Positions 15,160 through 22,491 of a DNA stretch of 29,473 nucleotides are shown in pieces. The stretch comes from Scybalousia_A sp964626385. GTDB lineage: Bacteria > Bacteroidota > Bacteroidia > Bacteroidales > P3. Every line of letters begins with the position of its first letter. Positions within the stretch are counted from its first letter, which is position 1. Under the pieces are notes generated by a model. That model was not told where the DNA came from, searched no databases, and saw nothing but the letters and a program-made list of their open reading frames with translations. Location: the NCBI GenBank assembly GCA_964626385.1, contig CAZVEO010000017.1, forward strand, positions 1-29,473. The letters run 5' to 3'. The position numbers and the translations under genes were made by a program.

Positions 15160-15858
15160 ATGAAAAAACAAGACTTTGTTTTTATACTTTGCATAGCAAT
15201 TTTTATAGCGTTGTTTATTGTAGTTAAACCTTTGAATGAGTGGTTTCTTTCTTGGTCGGCTGCTAAGGATTGGAGAGCGTTTGTTTTAGCGTTTCTTAAA
15301 TTTGGCATACTTGCCACAATAGGAGAATGTATAGGTTTGAGAATTACACAGGGAGTTTATAATAAAAAAGGATTTGGTATTTTGCCACGTGCTTTTGTTT
15401 GGGGAGTGTTAGGACTTTGCATAAGCATAGCAATGGGTATTTTTTCTACAGGAAGTTTTGGCTTTTTAAATCAATGTGGGCTACATATAGAACCTCAAAC
15501 TCTTGCTACACAATGCTTTGGAATAAGGTTGTTGTATGCTTTTACTGTTTCTGTTTTGATGAATACTTTTTTTGCCCCTGTTTTTATGACTGTACATAAA
15601 ATTACCGACACTCATATAACCAATACCGGTGGAACTCTAAGAGGATTTTTTTCTCCTATACCTGCAAGAAAAATAGTTTGTGAAATGGACTGGGGCAGAC
15701 AATGGAGTTTTGTCTTTATGAAAACCATACCTTTCTTTTGGTATCCTGCGCATACATTGACTTTTATGCTGCCGGGAGAGTACAGGGTGCTTTGTGCCGC
15801 TTTGCTTGGAGTGGCGTTGGGAATAATTCTTTCCTTAGCAAATTTGAAAAAGAAGTAA
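15160..15858 (+). CDS. Integral membrane protein of unknown function
   Basis: A 232-residue protein with about five or six hydrophobic segments (near residues 6-22, 40-58, 76-96, 122-142, 186-203 and 208-227) and no signal for secretion. The last third, with Trp/Phe-rich IPFFWYPAHTLTFMLPGEYR and a terminal helix ending SLANLKKK, has a loose resemblance to the C-terminal pattern of Mpv17/PMP22 membrane proteins, but this is a guess from pattern only. It has its own promoter box and precedes hisS by 53 bp, so the two are probably co-transcribed. Confidence 0.7.
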   Translation: MKKQDFVFILCIAIFIALFIVVKPLNEWFLSWSAAKDWRAFVLAFLKFGILATIGECIGLRITQGVYNKKGFGILPRAFVWGVLGLCISIAMGIFSTGSFGFLNQCGLHIEPQTLATQCFGIRLLYAFTVSVLMNTFFAPVFMTVHKITDTHITNTGGTLRGFFSPIPARKIVCEMDWGRQWSFVFMKTIPFFWYPAHTLTFMLPGEYRVLCAALLGVALGIILSLANLKKK

Positions 15859-15911
15859 GGTATATTGTTGATTTTATTATAATTATTGAAATTAATTAAA
15901 GTTTTTTTTTA

Positions 15912-17276
15912 ATGGAATACAAGGCAATAAAGGGAACAAGGGATTTTACACCTTTGCAAATGCAAAGACGCAATTATATTTTTGATACAATAAAAAAAGT
16001 ATATCTTTCTCATGGTTTTTTACAGATAGAAACTCCTGCAATGGAGTCTCTTAACACTCTTATGGGAAAATATGGAGAGGAGGGAGATAAACTCTTATTT
16101 AAAATACTTAATTCCGGTGATTTTCTAAAAAAAGAAGAGTTAAATGATTTTTCAGAGTTGATAAACTCTTCCTCTGCTAATAAGGCTACTAAAATGCTTT
16201 GTGAAAAGGGGTTAAGATACGACCTTACAGTGCCTTTTGCTCGCTTTGTTGTCAACCATAGAAATGAGATAAGTTTTCCTTTCAAACGTTTTCAAATACA
16301 ACCTGTCTGGCGTGCTGATAGACCGCAAAAAGGGAGATACAGAGAGTTTTATCAATGTGATGCTGATATTATAGGCTCAGATTCTTTGTTTAACGAAGTA
16401 GAACTTATTCAAATAATAGATGAGGTTTTTTCTTCTTTTGGCTTGGAAATAAGTATAAAATTGAATAATAGAAAGATTTTAGCAGCTTTTGCTCAGTTAC
16501 TTGGTAAAGAAAATAGTTTGACCGACCTTACCATAGCAATAGATAAGTTGGACAAAGTAGGTATAGACAATGTTATTAAGGAATTACAAGATAAAGGATT
16601 TACAGAGGAGGATTGCAAAAAAATCTCACCTATTCTTAATATTAGAGGTTCTAATGATGAAAAAATTTCTGCCCTACAAAATATTATTGGACAAATAAAT
16701 ATAGGAAAAAGAGGATTAGAGGAAATTAATTATATACTTAACAAGACACTTTTGGCAGGAATTAAAAACGTGGAGTTAGATATTACATTGGCAAGAGGTT
16801 TAAATTATTACACAGGTGCTATAATTGAGGTAAAAGCTCTTAATATGAATATGGGTAGCATAACCGGAGGAGGTAGATATGACAACCTTACTGGAATATT
16901 TGGTTTGTCTGATGTTTCTGGTGTAGGTATATCTTTTGGAGCAGATAGAATTTATGATTGTTTAGAGGAAAAGAATTTGTTTCCCAATTATATAGAAAAT
17001 TCAACTAAAGTACTTTTTATCAATTTTGGCGAAAAAGAAAGCGATGTTTGTCTAAGTTTAGCTAATAAATTGAGAAAAAAAGAAATATTTTGTGAAATCT
17101 ATCCAGAGAGTACAAAATTAAAAAAACAGATGAAATATGCCAACGATAGAAACTTTCCTTTTGTCGTACTTATAGGAGAAGAGGAATTAAAAAATTCTAC
17201 TTGCGTAGTAAAGAATATGGCTTTAGGTGAGCAGACAACTATAAATATAAGTGAATTAGAAAGTTATTTGTCTTAA
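15912..17276 (+). CDS. hisS: Histidyl-tRNA synthetase
   Basis: A 454-residue class II aminoacyl-tRNA synthetase that charges tRNA-His. The start KGTRDFTP, the ligand-binding DLTVPFARF, motif 2 (VWRADRPQKGRYREFYQCD near residues 131-149), the histidine-specific LARGLNYYTG (near 293-302) and motif 3 (GVGISFGADRIYD) are all present, followed by the anticodon-binding C-terminal domain. Length is typical. There is no clear promoter immediately upstream, so it is likely read together with the membrane protein gene. Its TAA stop overlaps the TAA stop of the convergent recQ gene. Confidence 0.97.
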   Translation: MEYKAIKGTRDFTPLQMQRRNYIFDTIKKVYLSHGFLQIETPAMESLNTLMGKYGEEGDKLLFKILNSGDFLKKEELNDFSELINSSSANKATKMLCEKGLRYDLTVPFARFVVNHRNEISFPFKRFQIQPVWRADRPQKGRYREFYQCDADIIGSDSLFNEVELIQIIDEVFSSFGLEISIKLNNRKILAAFAQLLGKENSLTDLTIAIDKLDKVGIDNVIKELQDKGFTEEDCKKISPILNIRGSNDEKISALQNIIGQINIGKRGLEEINYILNKTLLAGIKNVELDITLARGLNYYTGAIIEVKALNMNMGSITGGGRYDNLTGIFGLSDVSGVGISFGADRIYDCLEEKNLFPNYIENSTKVLFINFGEKESDVCLSLANKLRKKEIFCEIYPESTKLKKQMKYANDRNFPFVVLIGEEELKNSTCVVKNMALGEQTTINISELESYLS

Positions 17277-18985
17277 TTCTTTGCCTTACAATTATCACAA
17301 ATACCGCAGTCGTTTATCTTTTCGGAAAAATATTTTAGTATATATTTCCAACGGCATATCTTAGTATCTAAAAAATTGAGCATATACTCGGCTCTAAACA
17401 AATTGGCTTTCTTTGGTAAAAAATACAATTCTTGCGAAAAAAGGTGAGAATTTTTGTAAGGTCTATCTTGCGTAAATGTAATATAATCTCCTTTTAATTT
17501 TTCTTTATAAGTTATTATATTATATTTCATTAAGATTTTTAAATCTTTTATTACTTGAGAAGTATTGACTCTTCCCTGCTCTGCCATTTGAGTCTCATTG
17601 ATTTTGACAAAATCATGGTGTATTTCCGGATAAAGTCTTAACAAGTAGTCTATAATATAATAATACTGGTCATATTCATTTAAGAACTTATTCAATTCTC
17701 TGTTTTCCACTATTATTTTTAACTCTGAAATAGGCAATTCATTATTTGAAAGTTTTATCCATCCCTCACTTTCTAAAATCTTTAAAGAATTGATAACCAC
17801 AGGTAAAGAATACTTTGTCTTAATTACTAAATCATCTATATCCAAAGGAAAATCCTCTCCTTGTCCGCTACCCATAGCCAATTGAAACTTGTTGCAAAGT
17901 ACTTGATATATATTTGAAATTATATCTGTGGGGGGATAAGCGTTTTGAGTAATAATTTTATGAGTATGAATATCTTGTTTATTATAAAGCAATACACTAT
18001 AAGCCTTTTTACCATCTCGTCCTGCCCTACCCAATTCTTGATAATATCTTTCCATAGATTGAGGTATATCTGTGTGTATCACATACCTTACATCTGCTTT
18101 ATCTATACCCATACCAAAAGCAGAAGTTGCAACTATAAGTTGAAGTTCGCCCTTTAACCACTCATTTTGAGTTTGAACTCTTTCATTTTGTGTCAAATGA
18201 GCATGATAAGGCTTAACTGATAGTTTATGATATTCTTTTAAAGCATTGGCAATTAAAACAGTATCAATTCTTTTATTACAATAAACTATACCCGTACCAC
18301 CCAAATGTTGTGCAACCAAAGCAATTTTATCAACTTTATTGGTGGTTTCTGTTACTTTTATGTGTATGTTGTTTCTAAACGAAGAAGAGGTAGAAACGTA
18401 ATAATTAGAATATTGTGTAAAGTGTAATGTTTTAATTATATCTTCTTTTACCTTAACGGTAGCCGAGGCTGTCAGTGCTAAAATAGGCACTTCGGGTCTT
18501 AAATCTTTAAGCAAACCGAGTTTCAAATAAGACGGACGAAATCTATATCCCCACTGAGAAATACAATGCGCTTCATCTACAACAAATAAATTGATTTTTA
18601 AATTTTTTAAGTGGTAATGAAATTGTTTGTCTGTAATTCTTTCCGCTGCAACAAAAAGAAACTTCGCCCTATGATTATAACATTGATTTACAGCACTCTC
18701 ATTCTGTTCATTGGTTTGCAAACTATTTATTGTTACCGCTTTGATACCAACTTTTTCCAAAGCATCCATTTGGTCTTTTATCAAAGAAAGCAAAGGCTCT
18801 ATAACCAAACAAACCCCTGTTTTCATCAAAGCCGGTACCTGATAAGTTATGCTCTTGCCTCCACCCGTTGGCATAATACCCAAAGTATCCTTTCCATTAA
18901 GAATTGAGGATATAATCTCTTCTTGTTTAAGACGAAAAGAGTTATACCCCCAATACTTTTGTAAAACTTCTATAGGTGCAAGCAC
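17273..18985 (-). CDS. recQ: RecQ-family ATP-dependent DNA helicase, short form
   Basis: The 570-residue 3'-5' helicase acts in recombination and fork repair. It shows the RecQ N-terminal FRLKQEEII, Walker A PTGGGKS, DEAHCISQWG, TASAT, and the C-lobe ATSAFGMGIDKADVRYVIH and ELGRAGRDGKKA motifs, then a winged-helix-like region and a terminal zinc cluster (C near 552, and CGICDNC at the end). There is no HRDC domain, so it is the shorter of the RecQ forms. Motif Ia reads EPLLSLIKDQM and the aromatic-loop region GYRFRPSY, both slightly unusual. The start is GTG at 18985; no nearby ATG is in frame. It follows lpdA by 16 bp, so co-transcription is likely. Confidence 0.92.
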   Translation of the reverse strand: MLAPIEVLQKYWGYNSFRLKQEEIISSILNGKDTLGIMPTGGGKSITYQVPALMKTGVCLVIEPLLSLIKDQMDALEKVGIKAVTINSLQTNEQNESAVNQCYNHRAKFLFVAAERITDKQFHYHLKNLKINLFVVDEAHCISQWGYRFRPSYLKLGLLKDLRPEVPILALTASATVKVKEDIIKTLHFTQYSNYYVSTSSSFRNNIHIKVTETTNKVDKIALVAQHLGGTGIVYCNKRIDTVLIANALKEYHKLSVKPYHAHLTQNERVQTQNEWLKGELQLIVATSAFGMGIDKADVRYVIHTDIPQSMERYYQELGRAGRDGKKAYSVLLYNKQDIHTHKIITQNAYPPTDIISNIYQVLCNKFQLAMGSGQGEDFPLDIDDLVIKTKYSLPVVINSLKILESEGWIKLSNNELPISELKIIVENRELNKFLNEYDQYYYIIDYLLRLYPEIHHDFVKINETQMAEQGRVNTSQVIKDLKILMKYNIITYKEKLKGDYITFTQDRPYKNSHLFSQELYFLPKKANLFRAEYMLNFLDTKICRWKYILKYFSEKINDCGICDNCKAKN

Positions 18986-19001
18986 TTAAAAAAGCAAAAT
19001 T

Positions 19002-20375
19002 TTAAACATTTATAGCCATTGTCAAAGCCTCCATAACAGCCTCTGACATAGTTGGGTGAGGATGTACTGCGTCTATCAATTGTTGAGCAGTTAAATCATT
19101 TTCTCTTGCAACAACAATTTCCTCTATCATTTCAGTAACATTATCACCTATCATACTACACCCCAATATTTTATCATCTTTTGCATCAAGTACAACTTTA
19201 ACAAAACCATCCCTATTTCCCGCTGCTGTTGCCTTACCTGATGCCATAAACATAAACTTGCCTACTTTTACCTCATAACCTTCTTCCTTTGCTTTATCCT
19301 CTGATAAACCAACAGAGGCAATTTCGGGGGTTGTATAAGTACAACCAGGTATATTAGAATAAGATAAAGGTTTTACCTTAAGTTGTTTTATATGTTTAAT
19401 GCAAATATCTGCCTCTTTGCTTGCCACATGGGCAAGAGCTGGTCCATGTACTATATCTCCTATTGCGTAAACACCTTTTACATTTGTCTCATACCATTCA
19501 TTTACAATAACTTTACCTCTTTCTGTAGGTATTTGTAGATTTTCCAAACCAAGTCCTTCCAAATTTGTCTCCACTCCAACAGCAGAAAGCACAATATCAC
19601 AAGTTAGTTCCTCTGTTTTCTTTCCAGTTAAAGTAACTTTGCATTTATTGTCTATAACTTCCACTTTATCAACAGATGTAGAGGTATAAACTTTCATACC
19701 ATTCTTTTTGAAAACTCTTTGCAATGTAGAGGCAACTTCTTTGTCCTCGTTTGGTACTATAGTAGGCATAAATTCCACAAGAGTAACCTGAGTGCCTATT
19801 GTTTGATAAAAATGAGCGAACTCACTACCTATGGCTCCGCTACCCACAACAACCATTGTTTCAGGCTGTTTGTCCAAAGTCATAGCCTCTCTATAACCTA
19901 TCACGTGTTTGCCATCTTGTGGTAAATTAGGCAATTGTTTTGAATGTGCACCGGTTGCAAGTATTATATGCTCTGCCTCTATAATTTGTTCTCCCTCAGA
20001 TGTCTCTACTTTTATGGTCTTGTCTTTTGTAAGAGAGCCTTTGCCAAAAATAACATCAATATTATTTTTTTTCATCAAAAACTCAACTCCTTTATTCATC
20101 ATATCGGCCACATTTCTAGAGCGTTCCACTATTTTACTAAAATTAGGCTTTACACTTCCTTCGATTTCAATACCATAGTCTTCCCCCTTTACGGCATAGT
20201 GGTAGACTTGAGCAGATTTTAAAAGTGCTTTTGTCGGAATACAACCCCAATTCAAACATATTCCTCCAAGTCTCTCCTTTTCTATCAAAGCGACTTTAAA
20301 ACCCAAGTGTGCAGCTTTCTCTGCAGCAACATAACCGCCGGGACCTGAACCTATTATTGCTATATCATATCTCAT
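19002..20375 (-). CDS. lpdA: Dihydrolipoyl dehydrogenase (E3)
   Basis: The 457-residue FAD flavoprotein reoxidises dihydrolipoamide in 2-oxoacid dehydrogenase complexes or the glycine cleavage system. Evidence: FAD-binding GSGPGG at residues 9-14, the redox-active disulfide GGICLNWGC (C40 and C45), a second nucleotide-binding GSGAIGSEFAH, FAD motif VKGVYAIGDI, and the C-terminal HPHPTMSEA with the active-site His/Glu pair. Length is standard. Partner E1/E2 genes are not in the window. A TAACTTTG box at 20411-20418 lies upstream, and recQ follows in the same direction. Confidence 0.97.
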   Translation of the reverse strand: MRYDIAIIGSGPGGYVAAEKAAHLGFKVALIEKERLGGICLNWGCIPTKALLKSAQVYHYAVKGEDYGIEIEGSVKPNFSKIVERSRNVADMMNKGVEFLMKKNNIDVIFGKGSLTKDKTIKVETSEGEQIIEAEHIILATGAHSKQLPNLPQDGKHVIGYREAMTLDKQPETMVVVGSGAIGSEFAHFYQTIGTQVTLVEFMPTIVPNEDKEVASTLQRVFKKNGMKVYTSTSVDKVEVIDNKCKVTLTGKKTEELTCDIVLSAVGVETNLEGLGLENLQIPTERGKVIVNEWYETNVKGVYAIGDIVHGPALAHVASKEADICIKHIKQLKVKPLSYSNIPGCTYTTPEIASVGLSEDKAKEEGYEVKVGKFMFMASGKATAAGNRDGFVKVVLDAKDDKILGCSMIGDNVTEMIEEIVVARENDLTAQQLIDAVHPHPTMSEAVMEALTMAINV

Positions 20376-20410
20376 ATTCTATAAAGTATTTTTATTATTA
20401 AAAGTTTATG

Positions 20411-20418
20411 CAAAGTTA
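20411..20418 (-). promoter_or_regulatory. lpdA promoter -7 box
   Basis: On the minus strand TAACTTTG precedes the lpdA ATG (20375) by 35 bp. The upstream box is not clear (a TTG at 20436-20438 gives a short spacer of 17). Confidence 0.5.
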
Positions 20419-20464
20419 CAATAATTTCTACAACACAAGAATTTTTAGCCTGTGTATTGTGATT

Positions 20465-21634
20465 TTAAAAATTTTTTATCAAATGTTTGCTCGCAAAATC
20501 CATACTTATACCAAAAGAGAGGCTCAAATTATTGCTTTCCTCCGCAATGTTTGTTTTCTTATCCAACTTGTAATAAAAGTCTGTAAAAATCTTTATACTC
20601 ATGTTATTAAAATCATAAAAAGAATAAGAAAAACTTGCATTAAGCAACTGATTTTTTGGATAATATTCTCCTTTGTTGCGTTGAGCTATATTGGAAAAGA
20701 AAGGAATGCCGTAAAAACTTACCATATCCTCAGAATAATAATATCCCAAACGAGCTTTGTACTTTTTGCCCCAAAGAGAAACATTTGCAAACAAGCCATT
20801 GCCTGCCTTGAAAAACCATGTATCATTTTTTAAACTCTTACTATATACCCAATCAAAAGAAAAAGCAAGCCTTTCCACACTCTGATTATAAAAATTCAAA
20901 GCATACCCCACTCCAAAACCTCCGTTAAGCCAATGGTCTAAAGGCAAAGAAGTTAAAGTATCCAATTCTCCTCCATGGTGTTGCCACATAAAAGCATAGT
21001 TAAAAAAGAGAGTATGTTTTTTGCTGTAACCCGTATTTAAATTACCAGCAATACCCAATAAAAAACATTCTCTATCAACATCGTTTATATAATTAAAATT
21101 CTGCCAATTAAGCCAAATTTCATTATTCCAATAAGTTGAATTGTGTTTTAACTGCAGTCCCTCTTCGTAGTCCATAGAAAAATTTAATTCCGGGTTCCAC
21201 AAAGCCACATTTAACAAATGTCCCTCTCGTTTATCTATATTTCCCATTACAAACAAAGTTTGTTCACTCATCTTCCACTCAAAACGAAAGTAAGGCAAAA
21301 AGTGTAATAATTTTTGTCTGTCTTTGGTTTGGTCATATTGCGGAATAAGAGTATAATTATATAAAGGGTAATCATTTGCTCCCCAATATTTTAAGGCACT
21401 AAAACCAAAATAAAACTTTACCTTATTAGAAAATGTGTAAGAAAGTTTGGGAGCAAATCTTATACCTCCTAAAGTATAACCGTAGGCAATATGTCTTTTA
21501 AACTCATTATTAGTAAAATAACCTTGATATTCCGTCTCCAAATTAAGAGTTTTTTCTTTATAATCTTCAAATTGCGCCAAACTCAAAAAAGACAAACATA
21601 AGAAAAAAACAATAGTAGGTATTTTTTTTATCAT
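20465..21634 (-). CDS. Putative outer-membrane beta-barrel protein
   Basis: A 389-residue secreted protein: a typical signal peptide (IPTIVFFLCLSFLSLA, cleavage near residue 20 before QF) is followed by alternating hydrophobic/polar, aromatic-rich strands such as KVKFYFGFSALKYWG and YKARLGYYYSEDMVSFYG, and it ends in a strand with a terminal Phe (HLIKNF), as many outer-membrane barrels do. No specific family is recognised; its general look is that of Bacteroidota hypothetical porin-like proteins. It precedes lpdA on the same strand, but lpdA has its own promoter. It follows the large repeat block at 21635-22491. Confidence 0.7.
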   Translation of the reverse strand: MIKKIPTIVFFLCLSFLSLAQFEDYKEKTLNLETEYQGYFTNNEFKRHIAYGYTLGGIRFAPKLSYTFSNKVKFYFGFSALKYWGANDYPLYNYTLIPQYDQTKDRQKLLHFLPYFRFEWKMSEQTLFVMGNIDKREGHLLNVALWNPELNFSMDYEEGLQLKHNSTYWNNEIWLNWQNFNYINDVDRECFLLGIAGNLNTGYSKKHTLFFNYAFMWQHHGGELDTLTSLPLDHWLNGGFGVGYALNFYNQSVERLAFSFDWVYSKSLKNDTWFFKAGNGLFANVSLWGKKYKARLGYYYSEDMVSFYGIPFFSNIAQRNKGEYYPKNQLLNASFSYSFYDFNNMSIKIFTDFYYKLDKKTNIAEESNNLSLSFGISMDFASKHLIKNF

Positions 21635-21718
21635 TAGTAAAGTATTTTTTCTATAATTATAATATTGTTTGAAAAACGCAAGTTTTAATAAATTATTGTA
21701 GCTTTCATTATGGGTTAC

Positions 21719-21766
21719 AACCTGAGCCTGTTCTATGAGACGCTTAAGCGTATGAGAAAATAACGG
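21719..21766 (+). repeat. Variant short repeat unit with perfect ACGC palindrome
   Basis: GAGCCTGTTCTATGAG is followed by the 12-bp palindrome ACGCTTAAGCGT and TATGAG. A sister copy at 22278-22320 reads GAGCCTGTTCTATCAG and ACGCATAAGCGT. This second tail type replaces the AGGGCATAGCC tail of the other units. The rest of 21635-21846 shows only a TTATGCTAACTCATAAC module and a run of A. Confidence 0.75.
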
Positions 21767-22024
21767 CTCTGTCCCTATCTCAACTTATGCTAACTCATAA
21801 CAACCCACCCAAAAAAAGAGGTCAAAAAAAAATTTCGGGAAATCGCGTAAATAGGTAGTTAAAAGCAAAAAACAAGGGTGCTACTACTGATTATCAATCA
21901 CTTAACCTTTTTCGAAGGGTCAAAATTGGGCATTTTTCTTGAAAATCAGCGTTTTCGAAGGTTTTTTTGAAGAAAAAATTTTTCAAATCGGGATTTTACA
22001 AAAATGAATCTTCGTTTTATTTCG

Positions 22025-22062
22025 ACGAATCTTCGTTTCGAGAAATCGAAACGAAGATTCGT
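22025..22062. repeat. 17-bp perfect inverted repeat with GAAA loop
   Basis: Arms 22025-22041 and 22046-22062 are identical to those of the hairpin at 247-284, but the plus-strand loop is GAAA rather than TTTC. Because the arms are palindromic, the whole hairpin is the exact reverse complement of its partner. TTTTTATT follows on the plus strand, as in copy 1. Confidence 0.95.
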
Positions 22063-22131
22063 TTTTATTGATTATCAGGTGGTTACAAGGCTAAAAAGTG
22101 GAATTTTTGAGGTAGGTATCTTTTTCTCTTA

Positions 22132-22163
22132 CAAAGTTACGAAGATTTTTTGACCTGACCAAA
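22132..22163 (-). promoter_or_regulatory. Bacteroidota-type promoter inside repeat copy 2
   Basis: Minus-strand TAACTTTG at 22132-22139 and TTTG at 22160-22163 have a 20-bp spacer, exactly as in copy 1, although the flanking and internal sequence differs at many positions. It points away from feoAB, leftwards through the hairpin. Confidence 0.6.
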
Positions 22164-22263
22164 CGCGTGCACACTTTTTATTTGTAACTTATTGATAATC
22201 AGTAAACCGTTTTTTTTGTTTTTCTTTTTGTTATTTTTTTGTTTTTTTCTTTTATAGGTTACA

Positions 22264-22412
22264 GCACCCACAGGGTGCAGGCTGAGCCTGTTCTATCAGA
22301 CGCATAAGCGTATGATAAAAAGTGGTGGCTATGCCCTTATAAAACAGGCAATGCCTGTGCCCTTATAAGACATCCTGCGGGTGCTGTGCCCTAATAGAAC
22401 AGGCAATGCCTG
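22264..22412. repeat. Mixed-orientation cluster of short hairpin repeat units before feoAB
   Basis: Palindromes: GCACCC-aca-GGGTGC (22264-22278), CAGGC-tga-GCCTG (22278-22290) with a plus-strand tail TTCTATCAGACGC, then three minus-strand units at 22327-22412 with hairpins CAGGC-aat-GCCTG (22345-22357), CATCC-tgc-GGGTG (22371-22383) and CAGGC-aat-GCCTG (22400-22412). Read on the minus strand their tails are TTTTATAAGGGCATAGCC, TCTTATAAGGGCACAGG and TTCTATTAGGGCACAGC. Plus and minus units face each other, so 22278-22296 can pair with 22394-22412 except at the loop. Confidence 0.85.
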
Positions 22413-22434
22413 TGTATTTACTCAAAAGTGAGTA

Positions 22435-22465
22435 TTGTCTTAAATAAATAATGGTTGTAATTTTG
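22435..22465 (+). promoter_or_regulatory. feoAB promoter
   Basis: TTG at 22435-22437, a 20-bp spacer and TAATTTTG at 22458-22465 give a good Bacteroidota-type promoter. The start codon lies 27 bp downstream, behind AGAGGAA, which could serve as a ribosome binding site. It directly follows the repeat cluster. Confidence 0.65.
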
Positions 22466-22491
22466 CAAACTGTAAGAAAAGAGGAATATTA

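Larger units (their letters stand above)
21847..22209. repeat. Long intergenic repeat, copy 2
   Basis: A diverged direct copy of 71-431 with the same order of anchors and nearly equal length (363 bp). Dyads at 21848-21861, 21940-21948 and 22025-22062 match copy 1 in their arms but carry the reverse-complemented loop (GG for CC, AAA for TTT, GAAA for TTTC). TGAT/ATCA sites lie at 21888-21896, 22069-22077 and 22193-22201. The minus-strand promoter is conserved at 22132-22163. The minus-strand reading frame open in copy 1 is not kept, which argues against a protein. Confidence 0.9.

Noticed and set aside
20408..20833. 141-residue plus-strand frame opposite the beta-barrel gene
   Set aside because: Antisense to a frame with a good signal peptide and barrel pattern; no family resemblance and no promoter.
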